Source: Luteibacter yeojuensis (GTDB lineage: Bacteria > Pseudomonadota > Gammaproteobacteria > Xanthomonadales > Rhodanobacteraceae). Taken from it: a DNA stretch of 64,000 bases. The position numbers were made by a program, and so were the translations under genes. Each line of letters begins with the position of its first letter. The stretch's first letter is position 1. The stretch is from NCBI RefSeq assembly GCF_011742875.1, contig NZ_JAAQTL010000001.1:1-64000 (forward strand), given 5' to 3'. The notes beneath the pieces are model-generated. The model was not told where the DNA came from, searched no databases, and saw only the letters and a program-made list of their open reading frames with translations. Positions 8,487 through 17,225 of the stretch are shown here, in pieces.

Positions 8487-9832
8487 GAGGCGAGGGCGAC
8501 CTCGTCATCCAGGCGGACGCGTCCGCGCAGCGAATTCGACATCGCCTCGGTGATGGTCACGTCCACGAACTGGCCGATCATCCGCGGGTGGCCGGGGAAG
8601 TTCACGTAGCGCATGTTCTCGGTGCGTCCGGTCATCTCGTTCGGGTTCTTCCGGCTGGGCTTCTCGACCAGCACGCGCTGCACGGTGCCGACCATCGCCT
8701 CGTTGATCCTGCGCGCGTTCTCGTTGATCGCCGCCTGCAGGCGGGCCAGGCGCGCGTGCTTCACCTCGGCCGGGGTGTCGTCGGCGAGGTTCGCCGCCGG
8801 CGTGCCGGGGCGGGAGGAGAAGATGAAGGAGAAACTCTGGTCGAAGCCCACGTCGCCGATGAGCTTCATGGTTTTTTCGAAGTCGTCCTCGGTCTCGCCG
8901 GGGAAGCCCACGATGAAGTCGGAAGAAACGCAGATATCCGGACGCACGGCGCGCAGCTTGCGGATGCGCTGCTTGAACTCCAGCGCCGTGTAGCCGCGCT
9001 TCATGGCCGCGAGGATGCGGTCGGAGCCGGCCTGCACGGGCAGGTGCAGGTAGTTGGCCAGCTGCGGCACGTTGGCATAGGCCTCGATCAGCGAGTCGGA
9101 GAACTCCAGCGGATGCGAGGTGGTGAAGCGGATACGGCCGATGCCCTCGATCTGCGCGATGGCATGGATCAGCACGGCGAGGTCGGCGGTGCCGCCGTCG
9201 TGCATGGGGCCGCGATAGGCGTTCACGTTCTGGCCGAGCAGGTTCACCTCGCGCACGCCTTGCTCGGCGAGCTGGGCCACCTCGACGATCACGTCGTCGA
9301 ACGGGCGGCTGATTTCCTCGCCGCGGGTGTACGGCACCACGCAATACGAGCAGTACTTCGAGCAGCCTTCCATGATGGAGACGAAGGCGGTGGGGCCTTC
9401 GGCACGCGGTTCCGGCAGGCGGTCGAACTTCTCGATCTCGGGGAAGCTGATGTCCACCTGCGCCTTGCCGCTGGCGCGCTGCGCCTCGATCATCTCGGGC
9501 AGGCGGTGCAGGGTCTGTGGGCCGAACACCAGGTCGACGAAGGGTGCGCGCTTGATGATGGCGTCGCCTTCCTGCGAGGCCACGCAGCCGCCGACGCCGA
9601 TCAGCACGGGTTTATCGCCCTGCTTGTGCGCCTTCCAGCGACCGAGCTGGCTGAAGACCTTTTCCTGGGCTTTCTCGCGGATGGAGCAGGTGTTGACCAG
9701 GATCACGTCGGCCTCGGCCTCGTCCTGGGTCAGTTCCAGTCCGTGCGACGCGCGCAGAACGTCGGCCATCTTGGCCGAGTCGTACTCGTTCATCTGGCAG
9801 CCGTGGGTCTTGATGAAAAGCTTGCCGCTCAT
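8483..9832 (-). CDS. miaB: tRNA-2-methylthio-N6-dimethylallyladenosine synthase MiaB
   Basis: MiaB is a radical-SAM enzyme that adds a methylthio group to i6A37 of tRNAs reading UNN codons. From the ATG at 9832 it has 449 aa. The N-terminal MTTase domain carries cysteines 12, 49 and 83 for the auxiliary cluster ([25 protein letters not shown]). The radical-SAM CxxxCxxC motif is CSKYCSYC at residues 157-164, and a TRAM domain ends the protein. Upstream in-frame Mets up to 9916 lack family similarity. It heads the miaB-ybeZ-ybeY group and is divergent from the transglycosylase gene. Confidence 0.96.
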   Translation of the reverse strand: MSGKLFIKTHGCQMNEYDSAKMADVLRASHGLELTQDEAEADVILVNTCSIREKAQEKVFSQLGRWKAHKQGDKPVLIGVGGCVASQEGDAIIKRAPFVDLVFGPQTLHRLPEMIEAQRASGKAQVDISFPEIEKFDRLPEPRAEGPTAFVSIMEGCSKYCSYCVVPYTRGEEISRPFDDVIVEVAQLAEQGVREVNLLGQNVNAYRGPMHDGGTADLAVLIHAIAQIEGIGRIRFTTSHPLEFSDSLIEAYANVPQLANYLHLPVQAGSDRILAAMKRGYTALEFKQRIRKLRAVRPDICVSSDFIVGFPGETEDDFEKTMKLIGDVGFDQSFSFIFSSRPGTPAANLADDTPAEVKHARLARLQAAINENARRINEAMVGTVQRVLVEKPSRKNPNEMTGRTENMRYVNFPGHPRMIGQFVDVTITEAMSNSLRGRVRLDDEVALAS

Positions 9833-9930
9833 GGGCCTGGGTACCGTGGTTTCGTGGGGGGCGACCGAACCGCGCAGTTTACGCCGGGGTGCGCCTCGTT
9901 GCCAGATGCCCGCCATGGATCAATGACTTG

Positions 9931-9946
9931 CGTGAACATCGTCACG
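9931..9946. promoter_or_regulatory. CRP/Clp-like palindrome, CGTGA-N6-TCACG
   Basis: CGTGAACATCGTCACG is a palindrome with the spacing of a CRP/Clp box (TGTGA-N6-TCACA) but C/G at the outer positions. It lies in the divergent region between miaB and the transglycosylase, centred about 54 bases before the transglycosylase ATG. A second site of the same form is at 20570. Binding is inferred from form only. Confidence 0.4.
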
Positions 9947-9992
9947 TAAAGAGCCCTTGGCAGGGGGAGGGGGCTCGGGCACACTCGCGCCC

Positions 9993-11102
9993 ATGGTCCA
10001 AGATGCGACGCCAGGGGGCAGCGCCGGCCATCGTGCCTGCCGTTTCCTCTCCTTCCGCACGGTCCTTCGCAGGACCGCGATCGGGTGCGTCCTGCTGCTC
10101 GGCCTGTGCGCCGGGCCTGCCGTCGCGGGGACGCTCTACCGGTGTACCGGCAGCACGGGGGAAACCGTCTTTTCCGGCAGCACGTCGGGCTACAAGGACT
10201 GCAAGCGGATCGGCAGTACGCCAAATCCGCGCGCGGCTCGCCCCAAGGGGGTCGTGGCGGAGCGCGCTCCCGCGAAACCCTCTCTCGAAGGGGTGGTGGG
10301 CTCCGTGGTGACGGCACCCTCCACGGCCGCCTCCTTCGTCGGTGTGACCGCCTCCGTGATCGGCGGCCCTACGGAAGGCGAGGCCCTGCCTCCGGTCACG
10401 GCGCCCAAGGGCCGCTGGGATTACCGGGAATCGTCGTCGCAGGATCTTGCGGCGAGCGCCGCGTCTGCCGCGCCGAAAGGTTCGCGCGTGCTGCGCGGCG
10501 CCGTCTATCGGATTACCCGCGCCGACGGCGGCGTGGAATACACCAACATCCCGCCGGGCGGCGGGGCGAAAGGACAGAGCATCAAGATGCTCTTTACTTA
10601 TATCGCCACCTGCGCGGCCTGCGACGTGCATTCGAAGATCGACTGGAACAGCGTGGCGTTGAACCTCACCTCGTATGGCGACGCGATCCGTTCGGCGAGC
10701 AGCGAGTTCGGGGTGGACGAGGCCTTGCTGCGCGCCGTCATCCATGCGGAGAGCGCCTTCAATCCGCGTGCCCTTTCGGTGGCCGGGGCGCAGGGGCTGA
10801 TGCAGCTGATCCCCGGCACGGCGCGCGACATGGGCGTGCTCGATGCTTTCGACGCTGGCCAGAACATCCGCGGCGGCGCGCGCTACCTGGCCCTGCTGCT
10901 GAGGAACTTCAACGGGAACGAGAAGCTGGCCGCGGCGGCGTATAACGCGGGGCCGGGCGCGGTGCAGAAGTACAACGGCGTGCCGCCGTATGACGAAACG
11001 CAGGTTTACGTCGAGCGCGTGGGGGTGCTGCGCAAGCGTTATGCGGAAACGTTGAAGCGGCACGCCGCCACGGGCATTCCCCTGGCCGATCGCGGCGCCT
11101 GA
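9993..11102 (+). CDS. Lytic transglycosylase (SLT domain) with N-terminal DUF4124-like segment
   Basis: Periplasmic murein lytic transglycosylase, cleaving the MurNAc-GlcNAc bond with 1,6-anhydro product. From the ATG at 9993 (369 aa) a signal sequence ends near AGPAVAG, then a Cys-containing segment (TLYRCTGSTGETVFSG) and a second similar one (VYRITRADGGVEYTNIP) resemble DUF4124. The SLT domain follows: catalytic Glu253 in VIHAESAFNP, then GLMQLIPGTA and AAAYNAGPGAV. The mid-region between the two segments is Ala/Ser/Pro-rich and likely a flexible linker. A purine-rich stretch (AGGGGGAGGGG) about 20 bases upstream is a poor ribosome site, so the exact start is somewhat uncertain. Confidence 0.9.
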   Translation: MVQDATPGGSAGHRACRFLSFRTVLRRTAIGCVLLLGLCAGPAVAGTLYRCTGSTGETVFSGSTSGYKDCKRIGSTPNPRAARPKGVVAERAPAKPSLEGVVGSVVTAPSTAASFVGVTASVIGGPTEGEALPPVTAPKGRWDYRESSSQDLAASAASAAPKGSRVLRGAVYRITRADGGVEYTNIPPGGGAKGQSIKMLFTYIATCAACDVHSKIDWNSVALNLTSYGDAIRSASSEFGVDEALLRAVIHAESAFNPRALSVAGAQGLMQLIPGTARDMGVLDAFDAGQNIRGGARYLALLLRNFNGNEKLAAAAYNAGPGAVQKYNGVPPYDETQVYVERVGVLRKRYAETLKRHAATGIPLADRGA

Positions 11103-11111
11103 CTCCGGATC

Positions 11112-11190
11112 TGTAGGAGCCGCTATAGCGGCGAGAGCAACCTGGCGACGCGGTCGCGAGGTTCCCTCGCCGCTATAGCGGCTCCTACAG
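11112..11190. repeat. REP pair, inward arrangement (REP-3)
   Basis: Both arms carry GTAGGAGCCGCTATAGCGGC in inverted orientation, with a spacer containing GGCGACGCGGTCGCGAGG. It fills the gap between two convergent genes. Confidence 0.95.
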
Positions 11191-11198
11191 CGAAGCGA

Positions 11199-12380
11199 TC
11201 AGGGCTGGCGCAGGGCCTGCATCGGCGCGCTCGGCGGGCGTTGGGTCGGCGTGATGGTCGCGGTGAACGGTGCGCCGTAACGCAATCCCGAGATCTGCAC
11301 CGGCACCCCGGGCTTCAGTGAGGCCTCGTGCCGGCGCAGGTCGGATGGATCGAGGATGTCCTCGTCGCCAAGCTTCAGCAGCACGTCGCGCTGCCGGATG
11401 CCCGCCAGTGCGGCGGGGCCGCCGGGCGAGACGTCGTTGACCACCACGCCGCGTGCCGCCGACGGCAGCCCGCTGTCGGCGGCAACGGGAACCGCGCCAT
11501 AGTCCGCGCCGATCCAGCCGCGCACGACGTGACCCGTCTGCACGATCTGGTCGAGCACGTCGCGCGCGCTCTGCACGGGAATGGCGAAGCCGATCCCCTC
11601 GGCCCCCACGGCCTGCCCGATCAGCGAGGTATTGATGCCCACCAGTTCGCCGTGCGCGTTGACCAGCGCGCCGCCCGAGTTGCCGAAGTTGATCGCGGCG
11701 TCCGTCTGGATGAAGTTCTCGAGGCTGGAGAGGTTGAGCTGGCGGCCGATGGCGCTGACGATGCCCATGGTCACCGTTTGCCCGATGCCGAAGGGATTGC
11801 CGATCGCCAGTACCACGTCGCCCACGCGGGGACGGTCGTCCGCATCGGTCATGTGGATGGCGGGCAGGTTGCCGGCGTCCACCTTGAGCACGGCGAGGTC
11901 GGTCTCGTCGTCGGAGCCCACCACCCGCGCGCTCGCCACGCGGCCGTCGTAGAGCAGCAGCTGGATGTCGTCGGCGTTGGCGATGACGTGGTTGTTGGTC
12001 AAAACGTAACCATCGTCGCTGACGATCACCCCGGACCCGAGGTTCTGCTGGCGCCGCGTGCGCGCGGGACCGGTGGGTACGCTGAAGATGCGCTGGAGTA
12101 CGGGGTCCGAGTAAAGCTCGCGGGGCTGCTCGGTCACCAGCTTGTTGGCGTAGATATTTACGACCGAGGGCGCGGCCTTGGCCACGGCATCGGCGTACGA
12201 GGCCGGGCCCGATCCCAGCGCCGCCGCGGGCGCGGCGACCTGCTTCGTCGCCGGGCCGCCGAATCGCTGCCGAAGGAACGCGCCGCTGCCAGGCCAGAAC
12301 AGGCCTACGACGAAGGCCACGGCAAGGCCTAGCACGACGAAGCGGGCAACGAAGGCGAACGTGCGGGCGGCGTCTTTCAT
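11199..12380 (-). CDS. degS: DegS/AlgW-like membrane-anchored serine protease with one PDZ domain
   Basis: 393 aa. An N-terminal membrane anchor (residues about 8-28) places the protease in the periplasm. The trypsin-like domain has the triad His131 (TNNHVIA), Asp161 (DETDLAVLK) and Ser235 (FGNSGGALV). There is a single C-terminal PDZ domain (VRGWIGADYG through SPGGPAALAG). One PDZ plus an anchor fits DegS/AlgW, the site-1 protease that starts RseA cleavage and sigma-E release, better than DegP, which has two. The symbol is by architecture; the cognate rseA is not in the window. It is divergent from petABC. Confidence 0.85.
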   Translation of the reverse strand: MKDAARTFAFVARFVVLGLAVAFVVGLFWPGSGAFLRQRFGGPATKQVAAPAAALGSGPASYADAVAKAAPSVVNIYANKLVTEQPRELYSDPVLQRIFSVPTGPARTRRQQNLGSGVIVSDDGYVLTNNHVIANADDIQLLLYDGRVASARVVGSDDETDLAVLKVDAGNLPAIHMTDADDRPRVGDVVLAIGNPFGIGQTVTMGIVSAIGRQLNLSSLENFIQTDAAINFGNSGGALVNAHGELVGINTSLIGQAVGAEGIGFAIPVQSARDVLDQIVQTGHVVRGWIGADYGAVPVAADSGLPSAARGVVVNDVSPGGPAALAGIRQRDVLLKLGDEDILDPSDLRRHEASLKPGVPVQISGLRYGAPFTATITPTQRPPSAPMQALRQP

Positions 12381-12472
12381 GGAAGGGCGAGGGATCCTGC
12401 GAACCAATACCGCATCCGGGCGGTTCCGTGGCAGCCCTGTCCCTCATGAGGTACGAGCTGGCATTCAGTTTA

Positions 12473-12501
12473 TTGTACGTGGCTGGTGCTGACGTTACAC
12501 T
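12473..12501 (+). promoter_or_regulatory. Candidate sigma-70 promoter of petABC
   Basis: TTGTAC (12473-12478), a 17-base spacer, and TACACT (12496-12501), about 80 bases before the petA ATG in the region divergent from degS. The -35 box is weak. Confidence 0.45.
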
Positions 12502-12583
12502 GACGCGATTTGCGGAAGCCGATTTCCGAAAAGAGCCGGCGATGGGGTCCGCATTCTCAATGGCATAAGTTCCGGAGAGCCTG

Positions 12584-13183
12584 ATGGCGAACGAAGTCGT
12601 CGATCACGGGCGCCGTCGCTTCCTAACCGTAACGACAGCAGTTGTCGGCGGGGCGGGAGTGGTCGCGGCGGTCGTGCCCTTCATCAAGTCGTGGGAACCG
12701 AGCGCAAGGGCAAAGGCAGCGGGGGCGCCTGTCACGGTCGATATCAGTGCCATCGAGCCCGGCCAGAAGGTCACCTATGCGTGGCGCAGCCTTCCGGTGT
12801 TCGTGGTCAATCGCACGAAGGAGCAGCTGGCGCAGCTGAAGGGCCTCGAGCCCCGCCTGCTGGATCCCATGTCGTCCGACGCGGACCAGCAGCCGAAGTA
12901 CGCGACGAACGAAACCCGGTCCATCAAACCCGAGTGGCTGGTCGTCGTCGGTCTCTGCACGCACCTGGGTTGCGTGCCGGACTTCGTGCCCGACATCAAG
13001 CCCGAGCCGTTCGACGCGAACTGGAAGGGCGGTTTCTACTGCCCCTGCCATAAGTCACGGTACGACCTGTCGGGCCGCGTCTTCAGCGGCGTGCCCGCCC
13101 CGAAGAACCTGCCGGTGCCGCCGTACCACTTCGTGGACGACACGCACATCCAGATCGGCGTCGATCCGAAGGAGGCAGGCTGA
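12584..13183 (+). CDS. petA: Ubiquinol-cytochrome c reductase, Rieske iron-sulfur subunit
   Basis: The Rieske subunit takes electrons from ubiquinol at the Qo site of complex III and passes them to cytochrome c1. It has 199 aa. The N-terminus HGRRRFLTV is twin-arginine-like and runs into the single membrane anchor. The [2Fe-2S] ligands are Cys125 and His127 (CTHLGC) and Cys153 and His156 (CPCHKSRYD); Cys130 and Cys155 form the stabilising disulfide. GGAGAG sits before the ATG. Its stop overlaps the petB start by one base. Confidence 0.97.
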   Translation: MANEVVDHGRRRFLTVTTAVVGGAGVVAAVVPFIKSWEPSARAKAAGAPVTVDISAIEPGQKVTYAWRSLPVFVVNRTKEQLAQLKGLEPRLLDPMSSDADQQPKYATNETRSIKPEWLVVVGLCTHLGCVPDFVPDIKPEPFDANWKGGFYCPCHKSRYDLSGRVFSGVPAPKNLPVPPYHFVDDTHIQIGVDPKEAG

Positions 13184-14484
13184 TGGCTAACGTCTTTACC
13201 CGCGTCGGCGACTGGGTCAACGAGCGTGCGCCGAACCTGGCGCCGACGTACCGGAAGCACATGACGGAGTACTTCGCGCCGAAGAACTTCAATCTCTGGT
13301 ACTACTTCGGCTCGCTGGCGCTCCTGGTCCTGGTCAACCAGATCGTGACCGGCATCTTCCTCACCATGAACTACAAGACGAGTGCGCTCGAAGCGTTCAA
13401 CTCGGTCGAGTACATCATGCGTGACGTGGAGTGGGGCTGGCTCATCCGCTACATGCATTCCACGGGCGCGTCGCTGTTCTTCGTGGTGGTGTTCCTGCAC
13501 ATGTTCCGCGGGATCATGTACGGATCGTTCAAGCGTCCGCGTGAGCTGGTCTGGATCCTCGGCATGCTGATCTTCCTCGTGCTGATGGCCGAGGCCTTCA
13601 TGGGCTACGTGCTGCCGTGGGGCAACATGTCGTTCTGGGGCGCCAAGGTGATCATCTCGCTGTTCGGCACCATCCCCTACATCGGCTCGTCGCTGGTGGA
13701 ATGGATCATGGGCGACTTCCTGCCCGCCGACGCCACGCTCAACCGCTTCTTCGCGCTGCACGTGATCGCGCTGCCTCTCGTCCTCCTGCTCCTGGTGGTG
13801 CTGCACCTCGCCGCGTTGCACGAGGTGGGTTCGAACAACCCGGACGGCGTGGACGTGAAGCATGGGCCGAAGGGCAACAAGTGGAACCCGGCGAAGCCCC
13901 TCGATGCCATCCCGTTCCATCCGTACTACACGGTGAAGGACCTGGTGGGCGTCGGCTTCTTCCTCACCATCGCCGCCTTCATCATCTTCTTCGCCCCGAC
14001 CTTCGGCGGCTGGTTCCTCGAACACGACAACTTCACCCCGGCGAACAACCTCGTCACGCCGAGCCACATCAAGCCGTCGTGGTACTTCACCCCGTTCTAC
14101 GCGATCCTGCGCATGATCCCGTCCTTCTTCGGCACGGCGATCTGGGGCGTGATCGGCATGTTCGGCGCGATCCTGCTGCTGGCGCTGCTGCCGTGGATCG
14201 ACAAGGGCGAGGTCCGTTCGGTGCGCTACCGCGGCCTCGGCTTCCGCATCGCCCTGGGCGTGCTCGCCGTCTCGTTCCTGGCCCTTGGCCTGGTCGGCGC
14301 CGGCGTCACCGCCGAGGTCATCCCCGAGTGGTTCCCGGGTGCCGACGTCACCACCTGGGAGAACGCCTTCGGCCGACTCATGGTGCTGGGCTACTTCGGG
14401 TTCTTCGTATTCGTATGGGTCTACACGCGCTTTGGCTTCGAGAAGACCAAGCCGGTTCCGGAACGGGTGACGATGCATGATTAA
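13183..14484 (+). CDS. petB: Cytochrome b subunit of the bc1 complex
   Basis: 433 aa, a full-length bacterial cytochrome b with eight expected membrane helices. It holds the two b hemes, whose paired histidines lie in GWLIRYMHSTGASLFF/FLHMFRG and FALHVIALP/VVLHLAAL, and forms the Qo and Qi sites (the family PEWY motif region reads KPSWYFTPFYA). The start codon uses the last base of the petA stop, and the end overlaps petC by 8 bases, so the three subunits are translated as one unit. Confidence 0.97.
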   Translation: MANVFTRVGDWVNERAPNLAPTYRKHMTEYFAPKNFNLWYYFGSLALLVLVNQIVTGIFLTMNYKTSALEAFNSVEYIMRDVEWGWLIRYMHSTGASLFFVVVFLHMFRGIMYGSFKRPRELVWILGMLIFLVLMAEAFMGYVLPWGNMSFWGAKVIISLFGTIPYIGSSLVEWIMGDFLPADATLNRFFALHVIALPLVLLLLVVLHLAALHEVGSNNPDGVDVKHGPKGNKWNPAKPLDAIPFHPYYTVKDLVGVGFFLTIAAFIIFFAPTFGGWFLEHDNFTPANNLVTPSHIKPSWYFTPFYAILRMIPSFFGTAIWGVIGMFGAILLLALLPWIDKGEVRSVRYRGLGFRIALGVLAVSFLALGLVGAGVTAEVIPEWFPGADVTTWENAFGRLMVLGYFGFFVFVWVYTRFGFEKTKPVPERVTMHD

Positions 14485-15229
14485 GCGCTCTATCTACTCC
14501 ATCGCCCTCGCGCTGGGCCTTGCGGTCGCCACCGTCCCGGCCCTGGCGGCCGAAGGCGAGGGCCTGACCCCGGCAGGCACCAATATCGGCGACCAGGCGT
14601 CGCTGCAGCGCGGCGCCAAGCTGTTCTTCAACTACTGCGTGGGCTGCCACTCGCTGAAGTACGTGCGGTATTCGCGCCTCGCCACCGACCTCGGCCTGTC
14701 CGAGGAAGAGGTGATGACGAACCTCAACTTCACGGGCGCCAAGTTCGGCGAGCCGGTCATCTCGCACATGCCGGCCGAAGGCGCCAAGGCCTGGTTTGGC
14801 AAGGAGCCGCCGGACCTCTCGCTGGAAGCCCGCGCCAAGGGCGTGGACTTCATCTTCAACTACCTCAACTCGTTCTACCTGGACCCGACCCGTCCGGTGG
14901 GCTGGAACAACACGGTGTTCCCGAACGCCTCCATGCCCAACCCGCTTTGGGAGCTCCAGGGCCTGCAGACCGCCGTGCACGGCGAGGCGGGTCCGGGCCA
15001 GGAAGCCATGGTGGAGAAGCTCCAGATCACCACCCCGGGCCGGATGACGCCCGAGCAGTTCCAGGGCGCCACCCGCGACCTGACCACCTTCCTCGAGTAC
15101 GCCGCCGAGCCTGCGGCCCTCGAGCGCCAGTCCATCGGCGTCTGGGTCATCCTGTTTCTGGCCGGCCTGACCTTCCTCCTGTACCTTCTGAAGCATGAGT
15201 ACTGGAAGGACGTCCACGAGAGTCATTGA
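14477..15229 (+). CDS. petC: Cytochrome c1 of the bc1 complex
   Basis: 250 aa. A signal peptide (to about residue 25, VPALAA) exports the protein. The heme c site is CVGCH at residues 54-58 and the axial Met is likely in NASMPNP. A C-terminal membrane helix (GVWVILFLAGLTFLLYLL) anchors it to the inner membrane. It passes electrons from the Rieske centre to soluble or membrane cytochrome c. The start overlaps petB. A strong GC hairpin closes the operon just after the stop. Confidence 0.97.
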   Translation: MIKRSIYSIALALGLAVATVPALAAEGEGLTPAGTNIGDQASLQRGAKLFFNYCVGCHSLKYVRYSRLATDLGLSEEEVMTNLNFTGAKFGEPVISHMPAEGAKAWFGKEPPDLSLEARAKGVDFIFNYLNSFYLDPTRPVGWNNTVFPNASMPNPLWELQGLQTAVHGEAGPGQEAMVEKLQITTPGRMTPEQFQGATRDLTTFLEYAAEPAALERQSIGVWVILFLAGLTFLLYLLKHEYWKDVHESH

Positions 15230-15239
15230 TTGACGTCCC

Positions 15240-15267
15240 GACGGGGCGGCCCGCCGGCCGCCCCGTC
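15240..15267 (+). terminator. GC-rich hairpin after petABC
   Basis: GACGGGGCGGC and GCCGCCCCGTC form a perfect 11-bp stem with a 6-base loop. No T-run follows, so it is either a weak terminator or a 3'-end stabiliser before sspA. Confidence 0.5.
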
Positions 15268-15300
15268 ATCTTCGAGGCAGCAGGGAGGGAGATCGATAGC

Positions 15301-15945
15301 ATGGTCCAGAACGCACGTTCGCGCTCGGCTCTGACGCTCTACACCAGCGCCGACGACATCCATTGCCACCGCACGCGCCTCGTGCTGGCCGCCAAGGGCG
15401 TCGCTTACGACCGGATCATCCTGAAAGCCGATCAGCCCACGCCGGACCTGCTGGAACTCAACCCCTACGGCACCCTGCCGACCCTCGTCGACCGCGACCT
15501 CACCCTCTACGATCCCGCCGTGGTCGTCGAATACCTCGACGAACGGTATCCGCACCCGCCGCTCATGCCGATCGATCCGCTCTCGCGCGCCCGGCTCCGC
15601 CTGGCCACCTGGCGGATCGAGAACGACTGGCTGCCCGAGATCGACACGATCGGGGAGGGTGGCAAGGCCGCCGACGGGGCACGCAAGCGCCTGCGCGAGC
15701 ACCTGCTGGCGTCGGTGCCGCTGTTCCGCGCTTCGCGCTTCTTCCTGAACCCGGAAATGAGCCTGATCGACTGCCTGGTGGCTCCGGTGGTGTGGCGCCT
15801 GCCGCACCTGGGCGTGGACCTGGGCAAGGACGGCAAGCCCATCGTCGACTATGGCGAACGGCTGTTCCACAGCCAGGGCTTCGCGCGCAGCCTCACGCCG
15901 GAAGAGCGCGACATGCGTCCGGACTTCAATTTCGTTCCCGGTTAG
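15301..15945 (+). CDS. sspA: Stringent starvation protein A (GST-fold RNA polymerase-associated protein)
   Basis: SspA binds RNA polymerase and shifts transcription during starvation and acid stress. The ATG at 15301 with GGGAGG upstream gives 214 aa, close to E. coli SspA. The N-terminal thioredoxin-like half shows the GST-fold text LTLYTSADDIHCHRTRLVL and LNPYGTLPTLVDRDLTLYDP; the C-terminal helical half follows. It lacks an obvious glutathione-catalytic residue, as expected for SspA. It lies 71 bases behind petC and before sspB, the order usual in many proteobacteria. Confidence 0.94.
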   Translation: MVQNARSRSALTLYTSADDIHCHRTRLVLAAKGVAYDRIILKADQPTPDLLELNPYGTLPTLVDRDLTLYDPAVVVEYLDERYPHPPLMPIDPLSRARLRLATWRIENDWLPEIDTIGEGGKAADGARKRLREHLLASVPLFRASRFFLNPEMSLIDCLVAPVVWRLPHLGVDLGKDGKPIVDYGERLFHSQGFARSLTPEERDMRPDFNFVPG

Positions 15946-16000
15946 CCCCGGCCGCCTCGATCCCTTAAACTCTCCTCTGGCGTTGCCCGAGGACATACCC

Positions 16001-16456
16001 ATGGATACGAACGAAAGCGCGGGCATGACGTCCAATCGCCCCTACCTGCTGCGGGCCATCTACGATTGGATCAGCGACAACGGCCTCACGCCGTACGTGC
16101 TGGTGGACGCCGCCCAGCCAGGCGTCCGCGTGCCGCCTCATGTCGTGAAGAACGGCCAGGTGGTGCTGAACCTCGCCATGCGCGCCGTGGCCAACCTCGA
16201 CCTGGGTAACGACCGCATCGCCTTCCAGGCGCGTTTCTCCGGGGTCAGTCAGTCCATCGTGATTCCGGTCCAGGCGGTGCTGGCGCTCTACGCACAGGAA
16301 AACGGGCAGGGCATGATGTTCCCGGCCGACGACAACGAGGCTCCCGCCGCGAACTCCGCCGAAGCGGCCGACGAAGCCAGCGAATCGCCCGAGCCCACCG
16401 GCGGCGACGACGACCGTCCGAAGCGCGGCGCGCCGCATTTGCGCGTCGTGAAATAA
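16001..16456 (+). CDS. sspB: ClpXP protease specificity-enhancing factor SspB
   Basis: SspB tethers ssrA-tagged proteins to ClpXP. 151 aa from the ATG at 16001; a second Met at residue 9 is possible. The substrate-binding domain covers residues about 10-110 (RPYLLRAIYDWISDNGLTPY, VVLNLAMRAV, RFSGVSQSIVIP). It is followed by an acidic, flexible linker rich in Ala and Glu, and the tail PHLRVVK, which matches the ClpX-binding XB motif. All three parts are present, so the protein should be functional. Confidence 0.96.
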   Translation: MDTNESAGMTSNRPYLLRAIYDWISDNGLTPYVLVDAAQPGVRVPPHVVKNGQVVLNLAMRAVANLDLGNDRIAFQARFSGVSQSIVIPVQAVLALYAQENGQGMMFPADDNEAPAANSAEAADEASESPEPTGGDDDRPKRGAPHLRVVK

Positions 16457-16460
16457 ATGA

Positions 16461-16480
16461 AGCCCGCCTTAGGGCGGGCT
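16461..16480 (+). terminator. Hairpin after sspB
   Basis: AGCCCGCC-TTAG-GGCGGGCT, an 8-bp stem 4 bases behind the sspB stop. It is followed by GTTCTGG and not a T-run, so termination efficiency is unclear. Confidence 0.6.
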
Positions 16481-16503
16481 GTTCTGGACTGCGGCGAAGT
16501 GTT

Positions 16504-16568
16504 CTCGCCGCTATAGCGGCTCCTACAAGATGCCGCTAACACTGTAGGAGCCGCTATAGCGGCGAGAG
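16504..16568. repeat. REP pair, outward arrangement (REP-4)
   Basis: Here the unit order is reversed: the CTCGCC...CTACA arm (16504-16527) comes first and the GTAGGAGCC arm (16544-16568) second, with about 16 bases between the GTAG ends. It lies between the convergent ends of sspB and the DUF3301 gene. Confidence 0.93.
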
Positions 16569-16581
16569 CCCGGCCCCTCAG

Positions 16582-16977
16582 TCAATGCAACCGCCGCCGA
16601 TCGGCAAGCGACACCACGTTGCCGGTATGCACATAGGCATCGGTCGCCACGACGGTCTCCAGCTCCGGTGCTCCCGACAATGGCAGCGAGAAGCTGGCGA
16701 CATCGTTGCCTGCCATCCACAGTCGCGCGGCCTGGCGGGTCTGTCCGTCTTCGCTCACCTCGAACGCGTAGCAGCGCTCCAGGCGACGCACGCCGTCGAC
16801 GCCCTGCCAACGGATGGCGCGCAGCCCGACACTCTGGTCCAGCAGTTGCAGCCCATGCCGCTTGCACAGCGTCATGGCGGCCCGCACCGCAACCTCGCGC
16901 GCCCGCGTCAGGCGATACCAGGCAGCCACGCCGGCGGCGAGGACCAGCAACCAGATGAGGTCGGTGATGGAAGACAT
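16582..16977 (-). CDS. DUF3301 family membrane-anchored protein
   Basis: 131 aa from the ATG at 16977. One N-terminal helix (ITDLIWLLVLAAGVAAWY) is followed by a small soluble domain with the family blocks CKRHGLQLLDQSVGLRAIRW and CYAFEVSEDGQ. Function unknown; homologues are short, single-pass proteins in gammaproteobacteria. It is a single gene ringed by REP elements on both sides. Confidence 0.85.
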   Translation of the reverse strand: MSSITDLIWLLVLAAGVAAWYRLTRAREVAVRAAMTLCKRHGLQLLDQSVGLRAIRWQGVDGVRRLERCYAFEVSEDGQTRQAARLWMAGNDVASFSLPLSGAPELETVVATDAYVHTGNVVSLADRRRLH

Positions 16978-17024
16978 GACGTGAGTGTGTGGCCGGCCCG
17001 GGCAGACCACAACCCCCACCTTTG

Positions 17025-17109
17025 TGTAGGAGCCGCTATGGCGGCGAGGGGAACTTGCCTCGCCGCTTCGTCACTCCGTGGGCTTCTCGCCGCCATGGCG
17101 GCTCCTACA
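17025..17109. repeat. REP pair, inward arrangement, ATGG variant (REP-5)
   Basis: Arms carry GCCGCTATGGCGGC and GCCGCCATGGCGGC in place of the common CTATAG core. The spacer is GC-rich with TCCGTGGGCTTCTCG, the same text as in REP-9. Confidence 0.93.
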
Positions 17110-17132
17110 GAAGAGTGGGCCGGAAGGACGCT

Positions 17133-17215
17133 TGTGGGAGCCGGCTGTGCCGGCGATCCCGCGGCAGCGGGCCAGCGTGCCGCGAGCACCCATCGCCGCT
17201 GAAGCGGCTCCCACA
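17133..17215. repeat. Diverged REP pair, TGTGGGAGCC variant (REP-6)
   Basis: Arms begin TGTGGGAGCCGGCTGTGCCG and end GCCGCTGAAGCGGCTCCCAC. GTGG replaces GTAG, and the two palindromes differ from each other, so it may belong to a sister REP class. It lies between REP-5 and the nadC stop. Confidence 0.85.
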
Positions 17216-17225
17216 ACGACCGTTG

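Noticed and set aside
11199..12380. DegP/HtrA assignment of the serine protease
   Set aside because: Only one PDZ domain and an uncleaved N-terminal anchor are visible, which fits DegS/AlgW better.
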